Positions 7,815 to 16,696 of a stretch of 64,000 bases of DNA are shown here, piece by piece. Under the pieces are notes generated by a model. It worked only from the letters and a program-made list of their open reading frames with translations. It ran no database searches and was not told where the DNA came from. The stretch is taken from positions 5,704,001 through 5,768,000 of the forward strand of contig NZ_CP085193.1 of the NCBI RefSeq assembly GCF_024298965.1, given 5' to 3'. The DNA comes from Streptomyces rapamycinicus NRRL 5491. Its GTDB lineage: Bacteria > Actinomycetota > Actinomycetes > Streptomycetales > Streptomycetaceae. The position numbers were made by a program, and so were the translations under genes. Position 1 is the stretch's first letter. Each line of letters starts with the position of its first letter.

Positions 7815-8282
7815 ATGGCGACCTCCCGCGTGCCCGCCTCGATCGAGGCGCTGCTGGCCATCTGGCGGGCGGCCCCGGGCCTGGCCGGCGTGCAGATCCT
7901 CGACGGCCCGCCGACCGGCGACCAGGCCAATGCGGACTACCTGACCGTGGGCTGGTCTCCCACCAGCGAGCTGGCGGTGGAGTTCGCCCAGGAGTTCAAC
8001 GCGGCCGGCGCCCGCACCCGGGATGAGGAGTTCAGCATCCTGTGCTTCCTCGACACCTGGACCGGGGACACCGATGTGGCCGCCCGCCGGGCCCGGGCGT
8101 TCGAGCTCCTCGCCGTCTGCGAGGAGACGATCCGCGCGTCCAACTCCAATCCGACGGCACCGACGCTCAACGGTGCGGTGCTGTGGGCGGAGATCGCCAG
8201 CGGCTCGCTCATGCAGACCAACACCGACCAGGGTGTGCGCGCCGCGATCCCCTTCGTCGTGGCCTGCCGCGCCCGCATCTGA
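7815..8282 (+). CDS. Neck/tail-terminator-like protein
   Basis: A 155-aa protein directly abutting the connector gene (stop 7812-7814, ATG 7815). It carries an N-terminal helix, a Leu-Thr-Val-Gly-Trp-Ser strand, a conserved Arg-Asp-Glu-Glu-Phe-Ser-Ile block, a helix rich in Ala-Arg-Arg-Ala and a final Ala-Ile-Pro-Phe-Val-Val strand. This pattern resembles tail-completion/terminator proteins that close the head-tail junction. No catalytic motif is visible. The assignment rests mainly on gene order. Confidence 0.6.
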   Translation: MATSRVPASIEALLAIWRAAPGLAGVQILDGPPTGDQANADYLTVGWSPTSELAVEFAQEFNAAGARTRDEEFSILCFLDTWTGDTDVAARRARAFELLAVCEETIRASNSNPTAPTLNGAVLWAEIASGSLMQTNTDQGVRAAIPFVVACRARI

Positions 8283-8308
8283 ACCACTGCAATGTGAGGA
8301 GTACAGCC

Positions 8309-8515
8309 ATGGCGCGTGTGCGCTTCATCGGCTCGGAGCCGGTGACGGTGCCGGAACTCGGCTCCCGGCTCGTCCAACCCGATGAGGTCGTCGAAGTGCC
8401 GGACGACCGCTACGAGGGCTACGTCTGCCAGCCCGTCACCTGGGAGTCCGTGGAGGAGCCCGGCACCAGGGCCGCGGCGAAGAAGACCGCGGCCAAGCCG
8501 CAGAAGGAGGGCTGA
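8309..8515 (+). CDS. Small phage structural-region protein
   Basis: A 68-aa protein starting at ATG 8309 behind a GAGGAG site. It has a short beta-rich domain (Phe-Ile-Gly-Ser-Glu-Pro-Val-Thr-Val-Pro, Asp-Glu-Val-Val-Glu-Val-Pro-Asp-Asp) and a basic Ala/Lys tail, similar in layout to the 7032-7250 product. It lies 3 nt before the tail tube gene. Function unknown. A head or neck accessory role is guessed from position. Confidence 0.6.
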   Translation: MARVRFIGSEPVTVPELGSRLVQPDEVVEVPDDRYEGYVCQPVTWESVEEPGTRAAAKKTAAKPQKEG

Positions 8516-8518
8516 TCC

Positions 8519-9505
8519 ATGGCGATCGGATCCGGGCTCGGCGCTCAGCTGGGCATCAGCGCTGAGAGCACGTATGGCACGTTCGTGGCGCCGAGCAAGT
8601 TCATCGAGTTCACCAAGGAAAGCCTCGTCCTCAAGAAGACGACGGCCCAGAGTGCGGGTATCGCGGCTGGCCGTCTGCTGGCCCTGTCTTCCCGGCGAGT
8701 GCTGACCCGCAAGGAGGTCTCCGGCAGCATCGACCTGGAGGTCACCAACAAGGGCGTGGGCTTGCTGCTGCAGGCGCTCATGGGCACGACCGTCACGCCG
8801 GTGCAGCAGGCCGTCACGACCGCGTACCTGCAGACCCACACTCTGGCCGACACCGCGGGCAAGTCGCTGACGATCCAGAAGGGTGTGCCGCTCACGACCG
8901 GCACGGTGACGGACAAGTCGTTTCTGGGCTGCAAGGTCACCTCGGCTGAGTTCGCGTGTGAGGTGGGCGGCATGCTCACCGGCAGCTTCGAGTTCGACGG
9001 CAAGACGTGTGACGAGGCGCAGACCCTGGCGACCGCGTCCTACCCGGCGATGAGCCCGTTCCACTTCGGGCAGATGGCCGTGAAGACGGGCACGTTCGGC
9101 ACGGAGACGGCCCGGGACGGCGTGCGCAAGATGGCGGTGAAGATCGAGCGGCCTCAGGCGGTCGAGCGGTTCTATGCCGGGCAGTCGGGGCTGAAGAAAG
9201 AGCCCATCTCCAATGATCAGGTGAAGATCACCGGGACCATGGAGACGGACTATATCGACACCGTCCTCGATGACCTGCACACCTCGGACGGGGCGACGTC
9301 CCTGGTGTGGGAGTTCATCGGGCCGATCATCGCGTCCACCTACGCGGAGACGTTCCGGATCACGCTGCCCGCCGTGCACTTCGACGAGGGCCCGCCGGTG
9401 GTGGACGGGTTCGACGTCATCAAGCCCACCCTGCAGTTCACGGGCCTGTACGACGGGACGAACCTGCCCAAGATCGAGTACATGAGCACCGACGTCACGC
9501 TGTGA
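8519..9505 (+). CDS. Major tail tube protein
   Basis: A 328-aa protein beginning with a Gly-rich segment and Glu-Ser-Thr-Tyr-Gly-Thr-Phe-Val-Ala-Pro, the standard opening of siphophage tail tube subunits, followed by long beta-strand-rich sequence including Gly-Ser-Ile-Asp-Leu-Glu-Val-Thr. Single-protein tubes of this length are usual in actinophages. It lies between the neck genes and the tail assembly chaperones, as expected. Subunits stack as hexameric rings around the tape measure protein. The start is supported by an AGGAGG-type site just upstream. Confidence 0.85.
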   Translation: MAIGSGLGAQLGISAESTYGTFVAPSKFIEFTKESLVLKKTTAQSAGIAAGRLLALSSRRVLTRKEVSGSIDLEVTNKGVGLLLQALMGTTVTPVQQAVTTAYLQTHTLADTAGKSLTIQKGVPLTTGTVTDKSFLGCKVTSAEFACEVGGMLTGSFEFDGKTCDEAQTLATASYPAMSPFHFGQMAVKTGTFGTETARDGVRKMAVKIERPQAVERFYAGQSGLKKEPISNDQVKITGTMETDYIDTVLDDLHTSDGATSLVWEFIGPIIASTYAETFRITLPAVHFDEGPPVVDGFDVIKPTLQFTGLYDGTNLPKIEYMSTDVTL

Positions 9506-9514
9506 GGTGACCGA

Positions 9515-10012
9515 GTGCGCGATGTACGGATCACCGGCACCGGGCAGCTGCTCAACCTGAGCCGGGACCTGCGGCGGGCGGGCGGGTCCCGGCTGCAACG
9601 GAACTTCGCCCGCAGGATCCGGCGGGCCGCGGAGCCGCTGCGCGACGGCCTGCAGACCGCGGTCCGCACGGTGCCCATCCGGAGTCAGGGCGGCAGCGGG
9701 CGCAGTGGGCCCAGCCCGACGACGCGGCCGCTGCGGGCCACGATCGCCGAGGCGATCCGGATCAGCGTCCGCGTCTCGGCCAATCCCGGCGCCCGGATCT
9801 GGATCGACCGGGGAGCGCTGCCGCCGGACATGCGGGCCATGCCGAACAAGATCGATGAGGCCAGGTGGCGGCACCCGGTGTTCGGCAACCGCAAACGCTG
9901 GGCCACCCAGTACGCGGCGCCCTGGTGGGACGTGACGATCCGCCGCCACACCGCCCGTATGGCCGCCGAAGTCGAGCGGGTCCTTGACGACGTCCAGCGT
10001 GACCTGAGCTGA
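9515..10012 (+). CDS. Minor tail/neck protein (gp10-like)
   Basis: A strongly basic 165-aa protein from GTG 9515. The Leu-Asn-Leu-Ser-Arg-Asp-Leu-Arg-Arg-Ala opening, a helix of Arg-Arg-Ile-Arg-Arg-Ala-Ala-Glu-Pro-Leu-Arg, and the late Trp-Arg-His-Pro-Val-Phe-Gly motif followed by a Trp-Trp-Asp-Val strand are typical of HK97 gp10/minor tail proteins. These sit at the head-tail interface. Here the gene falls after the tail tube rather than before it, an order seen in some actinophages. Confidence 0.7.
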   Translation: MRDVRITGTGQLLNLSRDLRRAGGSRLQRNFARRIRRAAEPLRDGLQTAVRTVPIRSQGGSGRSGPSPTTRPLRATIAEAIRISVRVSANPGARIWIDRGALPPDMRAMPNKIDEARWRHPVFGNRKRWATQYAAPWWDVTIRRHTARMAAEVERVLDDVQRDLS

Positions 10013-10026
10013 AACGAGAGAACAAC

Positions 10027-10473
10027 GTGATCATCGTCTACACGCCCGAGGACGGCGAAGAGCGCCGCTGGGACCTGAAGACCGCCCGCATCACGGCCGT
10101 CGAGGCCGAGGCCGTCGAGCGGGCGACCGGGCTGGAGTGGGAGCCGGCCAAGTCCAAGGTGCTCAACGGCAGCATGCTGGCGACGCGTGCGGTGGCGTGG
10201 GTGCTGATGAAGCGCGACCAGCCGACCCTGCGCTACACCGCGTTCGTGCCCGCGGCCGCCGAGCTCGGATTCGAGTTCGACGCGGAGGAGCTGGCCGCGA
10301 TCCGCGAGGGCATCGAGACGAACGCCGACCTGGACGAGGACGAGCGCGCGGCGGCTCTGGCCCAGCTGGACGCGGCCACCCCCGGCGAGGACGGGGACGA
10401 GACGGCCGTGGAGGCGGACCCGGAGGCGGTCCCAAAAGACTCGGCCGCCGGAGCATCACTCACCGCCGCCTGA
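10027..10473 (+). CDS. Tail assembly chaperone G
   Basis: A 148-aa acidic protein from GTG 10027, directly upstream of the tape measure gene. Its body (residues about 1-105) is helical with an acidic segment near 95-110, and the last 35 residues are low-complexity. It is the zero-frame product of a programmed frameshift pair: most ribosomes stop at 10473, while slippage at 10431-10437 fuses residues 1-137 to the downstream T frame. G and GT proteins coat the tape measure protein during tail assembly and are absent from virions. Confidence 0.82.
   Translation: MIIVYTPEDGEERRWDLKTARITAVEAEAVERATGLEWEPAKSKVLNGSMLATRAVAWVLMKRDQPTLRYTAFVPAAAELGFEFDAEELAAIREGIETNADLDEDERAAALAQLDAATPGEDGDETAVEADPEAVPKDSAAGASLTAA
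10431..10437 (+). promoter_or_regulatory. -1 programmed frameshift slippery heptamer
   Basis: CCCAAAA lies in the correct phase for -1 slippage: zero-frame codons are C-CCA-AAA, and re-pairing gives CCC-AAA. It is near the end of the G gene, 34-36 nt before its stop codon, and the -1 frame stays open to 10616. The downstream sequence is G+C-rich, but I did not model a pseudoknot. Confidence 0.8.
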
Positions 10474-10616
10474 GCTACGAGCCGCTGCTGGCGCACCTGC
10501 TGCACATCCGCCCGTGGGAGATCGAACTGTTGACCATCGAGCAGTTCGAGCGGGCCATCGCCTGGATCGACGACCACAACCGGCAGCAGCAGGAGGAGGC
10601 GGGCAGGGATGTCTGA
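10437..10616 (+). CDS. Tail assembly chaperone T (frameshift extension)
   Basis: This open frame, -1 relative to the G gene, encodes 59 residues beginning Arg-Leu-Gly-Arg-Arg and including Leu-Leu-Ala-His-Leu, an Ile-Arg-Pro-Trp-Glu-Ile-Glu-Leu-Leu-Thr motif and a Gln-Gln-Gln-Glu-Glu end, a layout common to T domains that contact tape measure proteins. No good independent start is seen, so it is probably made only as a G-T fusion of about 196 residues after slippage at 10431-10437. It overlaps the tape measure start by 8 nt. Confidence 0.78.
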   Translation, partial: RLGRRSITHRRLSYEPLLAHLLHIRPWEIELLTIEQFERAIAWIDDHNRQQQEEAGRDV

Positions 10617-13600
10617 GCGGCGTATGCGCTTCACCCTCGACGGCAGCGACCGGCTGTCGCGGGTCCTGAACCAGGCCGGGGACGCCTCGGACCGCCTGGC
10701 CGCGAAGTTGCTGAAGCTCGGGGCCATCGGCGGCGCCGCACCGATGGGTGCCGCGGTGGTCGCGGGTACGGGGGCCATGGTCGCTGCGTTCGCCAGTGCG
10801 GGGGCGGCGGCGGGGGCGTTCGGCGCGGCCGTCAAGCCGCAGCTGACCGCGGTGACCGAGGCGTCCGACCTGTACACCAAGGCGCAGGATGCGGCGGCCA
10901 AGGGCGGCAAGGAGGCGGCGGCCGCACAGAAGGAGTACAAGGATGCGCTGGCGAAGATGCCTCCGGCGACGAGGGACACCGCGAAGGCGTTCATCGGGTT
11001 GAAGTCGGATTTCAGTAAGTGGTCGGACTCGCTCAGCAAGACGACGATGCCGATCTTCACCAAGGGGCTCGGCACGCTCCGGGCCATGCTCCCCAGCTTG
11101 ACGCCGCTGGTGAAGACGGCGGCCGGTGCGTTGGGCGGGTTCGTCGACCGCATCGACAAGAGCGTGAAGGGCGGGGCGTTCGACCGTCTGGTGCAGAGGC
11201 TCGACGGCGCCGCGAAGACCACGTTCCCCGCGTTCCTCAACTCGGCGAAGAACATCGTCGTGGGGATCGCCGGGATCGTCAATGCGTTCTTGCCCGCCTC
11301 GGGCAAGATGTCCACCAGCCTCGAGGATCTGACCGCCAAGTTCGCCGCGTGGGGGCAGTCCCTCAAGGGCAGCGAGGGCTTCAGGAAGTTCCTCGACATG
11401 GCGGGCAACGGGGCCGGGATGCTCGGCACGCTGGGGGCGGCGGCCGGGAATCTGCTGGTGTCGCTGGCCCCGCTGCTGGGGACCACCGCGACCCTGGCCA
11501 ATGGCTTCGCGAAGCTGATCAACGCTCTGCCGCCAGAGACGCTGCAGTTCATCGCGACGTCGCTGGTGGCGGTGCGGCTGGGTGTCCTGGGCTGGGCCGT
11601 GGCTCAGCGCGTCCTCAACGCGTCCATGCGCGCCAACGTGATCGGCGCGATCGTCACCGCCGTGATTCTCGTCGGGGCGGCGTTCGTGACCGCGTGGCAG
11701 AAGTCGCAGCGGTTCCGGGAGATCGTCACCACCGTGTTCGCCGGGCTGGCGCTGCCTGTCCTGGAGTTCGCCAAGATCGCGTTGCGGGGCTTCAAACTGG
11801 TGATCGGCGGCATCCTCACGTTCGTCTCCGCTGTGGCCGGCATCGGAGCCAAGGCATTCGGCTGGGTGCCCGGGGTGGGCAAATACTTCAAGAAGGGCGC
11901 GGACGCGGTCGAGCAGTACCGCAAGGACACGAACGCATCGTTCGACAAGGCCATCGGCAAGGTCGACGACTGGAAGAAGTCCGTGGCCAACATGCCGCGG
12001 AAGGTGAAGCTGCAGGGCGACATCACCGACCTGAAGGACAAGATCGCTGAGGCCAGGCAGAAGCTCGACGACAAGAACCTCAGCAAGGCGCGGAAGGCCA
12101 AGCTCGAGGCGGACATCCGCGAGTGGAACCAGAAGCTGCACAAGGCCCAGACCGACCTCGACCGCCTGAGCGGGAAGAAGGCCAAGCCGAAGATCGACGC
12201 CGAGCCCAGCGCGCTGTTCGACAAGGTCAAGCGCTCCCAGCTCGCTCTGGTCGGCATCAAGAGCCCCAAGCCGAAGATCGACGCCGAGCCGTCCGGGCTG
12301 TTCGGCGCGGTGAAGCGGTCGATCGCCTCGCTGAATACGGTCAAGGGCCGGAAGCCCGCCATCAGTGCGAGCAACAGCGGCGTGCTGTCCGCGGTCCGGA
12401 ACGCCCAGAGCTGGATCAACGGCGTGCACGGCCGGACCGTCTCGATCAACGTCGTCACGGTCGGCCTGGGCGCGGCCAGGGCAGCGATCGCCGCGCTGGG
12501 CGGTTTCGCGCGCGGCGGGCTGGTCCGCGGCTACGCATCCGGCGGCCCGATCCAGGGCTTCCCCGGGGGCGGGCCGATCGCCGGGCCGGGCACGGGCACC
12601 TCGGATTCCATCCTGGCCATGGTCAGCAACGGCGAGTTCGTCATGCGGGCGAAGGCCGTGGCCCGGTACGGGGTGCGGTTCATGCGGGCGCTCAACGAGG
12701 GGCGCCTGCATCTGGGGCAGGCGCAGGCGTCCGCGTCCAGTTCGGCCGCCGGATCCGCAGCCAGCGGGACCGGCGACCTGCGCACCGCCGGGGTGGACAT
12801 GGTCCGCGGCCTGATCGCGGGCATGACCTCCCAGGCCGGGGCGCTGCAGGCGGCGGCCGGGCGGACCGCCGGCGCTGCGCTGCTCGGCGTGCGGTCCGAG
12901 CTGGAGATCGCCTCGCCGTCGAAGAAGATGGCCAAGCTCGGGCGGGACGCCGGGGCGGGCATGGTCAAGGGTCTGACCGGTACCAAGGCCCAGATCTCCT
13001 CCATCTCCAAGACGCTGGCCAAGGACATCTGGGATGCGTTCTCCGGTACCAAGGACAACCGGCTGGTGGCCCAGCTGAACCGGACCACCAAGCGGCTGCA
13101 GTCGCTCGCCTCCCAGCGGGATTCCATCGCGAAGAAGATCGCGGATGCCAAGAAATTCGCCGGCGACACCGCGGCCACCGCGAAGGAGGGGGCGCAGCTG
13201 TCCAACCTCGGCATCGAGGAAGGGCAGGTCACCGCGGGCAGTATCAAGGCGGGGCTCGCCGACCGGCTGGCGAAGATCAAGCAGTTCACCAAGTACGTCG
13301 ACCTGCTGGGCAAGCGGGGGCTGCACAAGTCGGTGTTGCGGCAGATCCTCAACATGGGCCCCGAGGCCGGATACGCCTACGCCTCCGCTCTCGCGGGAGC
13401 GGACAAGGGCACGCTGGGGACGATCAACTCCCTGCAGACGCGCGTCAACACCGGCGCGGACAACCTCGGCCGCCTCGGCGCGGACCGCATGTACGACTCC
13501 GGGAAGAACGCGGGCAAAGGCTTCCTCAAGGGGCTGGAGGGCCAGCAGAAGAACATCGAGAAGCTGATGCTCAACATCGCCAAGGGCATGCAGAAGGCGA

Positions 13601-13932
13601 TCCGCCGCGCTCTTGGGATCAAGAGCCCGTCCACGGTGATGGCCCAGATCGGCCGCTACTCCACCGAGGGCCTGGCCCGCGGCCTCCTCGATCGCGTACC
13701 GGTGGTGGAGTCGGCCATGGACACGGTGGCGGGCACGGTCGCCGCGGTCCGCCCGGTGCCCGGTGCGCCCGCCGCCGTACCCGCCCGGGCCTCGGCGGAG
13801 CCGCGGGTGATGCACGTCCAGGTCGACGTCTCCGGAGCCCTGGACCCGATCGCGACGGCGAAGGAGATCCGCAAGATGTTCCTGAAGCTGCAACGGGACT
13901 TCGGCGGCATGAACCTGGGGGTGAGCCTGTGA
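10609..13932 (+). CDS. Tape measure protein
   Basis: An 1107-aa tail-length ruler, the largest gene of the prophage segment. An N-terminal helical part is followed by hydrophobic stretches near residues 40-75 and 345-365 that could insert into membrane during DNA ejection. The middle has a charged coiled coil (about 465-525) and two repeats around Lys-Pro-Lys-Ile-Asp-Ala-Glu-Pro-Ser. A Gly-rich segment near 635-665 precedes the Gly-Glu-Phe-Val-Met-Arg motif, and Ile-x-Ser-Pro-Ser blocks recur at about 765 and 1005. It overlaps the T frame upstream and the next gene at GTGA. Confidence 0.93.
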   Translation: MSERRMRFTLDGSDRLSRVLNQAGDASDRLAAKLLKLGAIGGAAPMGAAVVAGTGAMVAAFASAGAAAGAFGAAVKPQLTAVTEASDLYTKAQDAAAKGGKEAAAAQKEYKDALAKMPPATRDTAKAFIGLKSDFSKWSDSLSKTTMPIFTKGLGTLRAMLPSLTPLVKTAAGALGGFVDRIDKSVKGGAFDRLVQRLDGAAKTTFPAFLNSAKNIVVGIAGIVNAFLPASGKMSTSLEDLTAKFAAWGQSLKGSEGFRKFLDMAGNGAGMLGTLGAAAGNLLVSLAPLLGTTATLANGFAKLINALPPETLQFIATSLVAVRLGVLGWAVAQRVLNASMRANVIGAIVTAVILVGAAFVTAWQKSQRFREIVTTVFAGLALPVLEFAKIALRGFKLVIGGILTFVSAVAGIGAKAFGWVPGVGKYFKKGADAVEQYRKDTNASFDKAIGKVDDWKKSVANMPRKVKLQGDITDLKDKIAEARQKLDDKNLSKARKAKLEADIREWNQKLHKAQTDLDRLSGKKAKPKIDAEPSALFDKVKRSQLALVGIKSPKPKIDAEPSGLFGAVKRSIASLNTVKGRKPAISASNSGVLSAVRNAQSWINGVHGRTVSINVVTVGLGAARAAIAALGGFARGGLVRGYASGGPIQGFPGGGPIAGPGTGTSDSILAMVSNGEFVMRAKAVARYGVRFMRALNEGRLHLGQAQASASSSAAGSAASGTGDLRTAGVDMVRGLIAGMTSQAGALQAAAGRTAGAALLGVRSELEIASPSKKMAKLGRDAGAGMVKGLTGTKAQISSISKTLAKDIWDAFSGTKDNRLVAQLNRTTKRLQSLASQRDSIAKKIADAKKFAGDTAATAKEGAQLSNLGIEEGQVTAGSIKAGLADRLAKIKQFTKYVDLLGKRGLHKSVLRQILNMGPEAGYAYASALAGADKGTLGTINSLQTRVNTGADNLGRLGADRMYDSGKNAGKGFLKGLEGQQKNIEKLMLNIAKGMQKAIRRALGIKSPSTVMAQIGRYSTEGLARGLLDRVPVVESAMDTVAGTVAAVRPVPGAPAAVPARASAEPRVMHVQVDVSGALDPIATAKEIRKMFLKLQRDFGGMNLGVSL

Positions 13933-16250
13933 TCCGCATCGCGGTTGAGGCCGCGTTCGGCTACGCGCCGACCGCGGCCTCGGTCACCTGGACCGACATC
14001 ACCGACTGGGTGCACCTCGGCGAGGGGGTGAAGATCGACCGAGGGGCGTCCGATGAGCTGGCCGAGACCCAGCCCGCCACCGCGGCCCTGGTCCTGGACA
14101 ACTCGGACGGCCGCTTCACCTCGGGCAACGCCTCCTCGCCGTACTACCCGGACGTGCGCCGCAACTGCCCGATCCGTATCCAGGAGGCCACCACCGCCAA
14201 GAACCTGGTGCGGCACCCGTCCTTTCAGGACGCGACCGGAGACCAGGACTCCAGCGGCTGGGACGACGGCAGCACCCCGCCGCTGTCGTCCTTCAACAGC
14301 CAAGTCCACTGGCACACCGGCGGCTGGTCCCACCTGATCAACTGGACCGACACCGGCACCGGCGGCCTGTACGGACAGACCCTGTACGGGCTGAACATCG
14401 GCCAGGCCCACACCGCATCCGCGTGGGTGTGGGTCCCGGCCGGTGACCCGCCCGTGCGTCTGGTCATCGACAACACCACGGCCGGCGCCCCCTCGACCAC
14501 GACGGGGGCATGGACGCAGATCAGCGTCACCTGGACCACGACGGCCGCCGTGCACCGCCTGGACTTCACCACCTCCGTCACCTCCCCGGTGACCGGGGAT
14601 CAGGCGTGGGTCGATGACGTCCAGGTCGAGGAAGGCACCGCGCCGACCTCGTTCGACAGCGACGGCGCGCGGCTGCACCCGCGGTTCCGCGGCATGGTGA
14701 ACCAGTGGCCGATCTCCTGGAACGGCATGCTGTCCAAGGTCACCATCACCGCCACCGACCTGTTCAAATGGCTCGCCCGGCTCCCGCAGCTGCAGCCGCT
14801 GCTGGTCGAGGAAGTGCTGCAGCTCGGGCCTGTCGCGTACTACCCGATGTCGGAGCCGGCCGACTCGACCACGGCCGGGGACATCTCCGGCCTGGGAGCG
14901 GGGTCCCTTGGCCAGGTCCAGGGCGGCACCGGCGGCACCGTCACCTTCGGCGACGCCGCGGGCCCGCCCGCCACCGGACAGACCACGGCCCAGCTCACGC
15001 CCGTCTCGGCGACGGCCGGGCGCTATCTGCGCGGCGACCTCGGCCCGCAGACCGAGGCGTCCGTCAACCCGCTCTTCGTGGAAGCGTGGTTCCAGACCAC
15101 GACCCGCGGCCGCCTCATCTGCGCACTCGCCTCCAAGGACGGCCAGTACCAGCTGCACTTCCTCCTCGACAGCGGCACCGGGCAACTGGACATCGAGTAC
15201 ACCAGCTCGGATCTCCCGCGCACCTCGGTCTCCGTCGCCACCCCGGCCCTGGACGACGGGCAATGGCACCACCTGGTGTACGACGAGTTCAACGCCCAGG
15301 TCTACCTCGACCACACCGTGCCCGGCTACGCGGTCACGGTCGACAAGATGCTGCAGCTGCGCACCCTGTGGGCGGGCGGCTACGGCGCCGCACGCATCTG
15401 GTCCGGCGCCCTGGCCCACATCGCCGTCCACCTGTCCAGCACGACCTACGCCCTGAGCGAGTACCTCGACCACTACGAGGCCGGCACCACCGGCTTCGCC
15501 GGGGAGGACGCCGGGGCGCGCATGCAGCGGCTGGCCGGATACGCGGGTATCGGCACCGTCACCACCTCCGGCAGCTTCGATGAGATGGCCTCCCAAGGGG
15601 AGGGCGGCAAGTCCGCGCTGGAGATGATGCGGGAGGTCGAGGCCACCGAGTCCGGGCGGCTGCTCTCCGACCGTCAGGACGCCGCGCTGGTCTTCCAGGG
15701 CCGGGACCTGCGCTACAACCCCGTACCTGCGATCACGCTCGCTTACGCCGATCTGGAAACCGGCGGCGTGGAGTTCGCCGACGATGATCAGAAGCTGGTC
15801 AACTACGCCACCGGCGCCCGGCCGGGCGGGGCGACGCAGACCATCACCGACCCGGACAGCATCGCCACCTTCGGCCGGTACGAGCAGTCGATCACCGTGC
15901 TGAAGAACGACGACGACCGGGTCATCAGCGCCCTGCGGTGGATGGTCCACCGCTACGCCAACCCCCTGCCCGAGCTGCGGCAGATCGCCGTCGAGGCGTA
16001 CAGCCTGCCCCTGGCCACCTACCGCGCTTTGCTGGACGCGGACGTCTCCACCGCGATCACCATCACCGGCCTGCCCCCGGAGGCCCCCGCCCCCGAGACC
16101 ACGGCGTTCGTCGAGGGCTACTCGGAGACCATCACCCTCGCCGGGCACCAGATCGACATCCACACCAGCGCGGCCGACACCGACACCGTATGGATCCTCG
16201 GCGACCCCACCTACTCGGCGCTGGGCCTGACCACCCGCCTGGCCTACTGA
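13929..16250 (+). CDS. Large minor tail protein with LamG-like domain
   Basis: A 773-aa protein starting at GTG 13929, overlapping the tape measure stop. Residues about 1-75 carry a distal-tail-type opening with Asp-Ile-Thr-Asp-Trp and a Leu-Asp-Asn-Ser-Asp-Gly-Arg-Phe motif. About 80-235 form a beta-sandwich that looks carbohydrate-binding. About 290-500 contain a laminin-G/concanavalin-like domain (Ala-Trp-Phe-Gln-Thr; Asp-Asp-Gly-Gln-Trp-His-His-Leu-Val). The C-terminal part is a tail-hub-like domain. The sugar-binding modules suggest attachment to cell-wall glycans. The frame extends upstream of 13929, but that extension is an out-of-frame shadow of the tape measure gene. Confidence 0.82.
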   Translation: MIRIAVEAAFGYAPTAASVTWTDITDWVHLGEGVKIDRGASDELAETQPATAALVLDNSDGRFTSGNASSPYYPDVRRNCPIRIQEATTAKNLVRHPSFQDATGDQDSSGWDDGSTPPLSSFNSQVHWHTGGWSHLINWTDTGTGGLYGQTLYGLNIGQAHTASAWVWVPAGDPPVRLVIDNTTAGAPSTTTGAWTQISVTWTTTAAVHRLDFTTSVTSPVTGDQAWVDDVQVEEGTAPTSFDSDGARLHPRFRGMVNQWPISWNGMLSKVTITATDLFKWLARLPQLQPLLVEEVLQLGPVAYYPMSEPADSTTAGDISGLGAGSLGQVQGGTGGTVTFGDAAGPPATGQTTAQLTPVSATAGRYLRGDLGPQTEASVNPLFVEAWFQTTTRGRLICALASKDGQYQLHFLLDSGTGQLDIEYTSSDLPRTSVSVATPALDDGQWHHLVYDEFNAQVYLDHTVPGYAVTVDKMLQLRTLWAGGYGAARIWSGALAHIAVHLSSTTYALSEYLDHYEAGTTGFAGEDAGARMQRLAGYAGIGTVTTSGSFDEMASQGEGGKSALEMMREVEATESGRLLSDRQDAALVFQGRDLRYNPVPAITLAYADLETGGVEFADDDQKLVNYATGARPGGATQTITDPDSIATFGRYEQSITVLKNDDDRVISALRWMVHRYANPLPELRQIAVEAYSLPLATYRALLDADVSTAITITGLPPEAPAPETTAFVEGYSETITLAGHQIDIHTSAADTDTVWILGDPTYSALGLTTRLAY

Positions 16251-16264
16251 AAGGGGGTGCTCGC

Positions 16265-16696
16265 GTGGGCGCCATCGTCCGCAGCGAGACCTACTACCGC
16301 CGCCCGCCGACCTGCACCCAAGCGAAATGGGACGCCGCCACGTGGCCCGAGCGGGCCCTGATCTACCTCGAGTACGTCCTGCGCATGCGGATCCCCCGGC
16401 CCGAGGGCGACAACGGGCTGACCGCCTGGGCGCGCATCGACTCCGGCCGCTGGCTCGCCGAATGCCCCACCTGCAGCTCGGCCCAGATCGTCACCCCCAC
16501 CGACCCGCGCATGACCTGCTGCCGGGACTTCACCGGCTGGACCACCCTGGCCATGCCGGCCGACCCGGACGCGGTCGAGGCGCCCCTACTCGGCCTGCCC
16601 ACCCGCGAACAGTTCTGGTGGGCCGACGACGACCCGGCCAACCCCAACCAGCCGCCCGCCGACCCGGGCCCGACCGATCCCGGAGGCGAGTCGTGA
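16265..16696 (+). CDS. Tail-module hypothetical protein with zinc-ribbon-like Cys
   Basis: A 143-aa protein from GTG 16265 with an AAAGGGGG site upstream. Trp/Tyr-rich helices fill the first 50 residues. Then comes Cys-Pro-Thr-Cys near 70-73 and a Cys-Cys pair about 20 residues later, which could bind one zinc ion. The C-terminus is Pro/Asp-rich. Its stop overlaps the next start (GTGA), so it belongs to the tail operon. I do not recognise a named family. Confidence 0.6.
   Translation: MGAIVRSETYYRRPPTCTQAKWDAATWPERALIYLEYVLRMRIPRPEGDNGLTAWARIDSGRWLAECPTCSSAQIVTPTDPRMTCCRDFTGWTTLAMPADPDAVEAPLLGLPTREQFWWADDDPANPNQPPADPGPTDPGGES

Noticed and set aside
12123..13928. Upstream extension of the large tail protein frame
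   Set aside because: It lies entirely within the tape measure gene in another frame, and GTG 13929 overlapping the tape measure stop is the sensible start.
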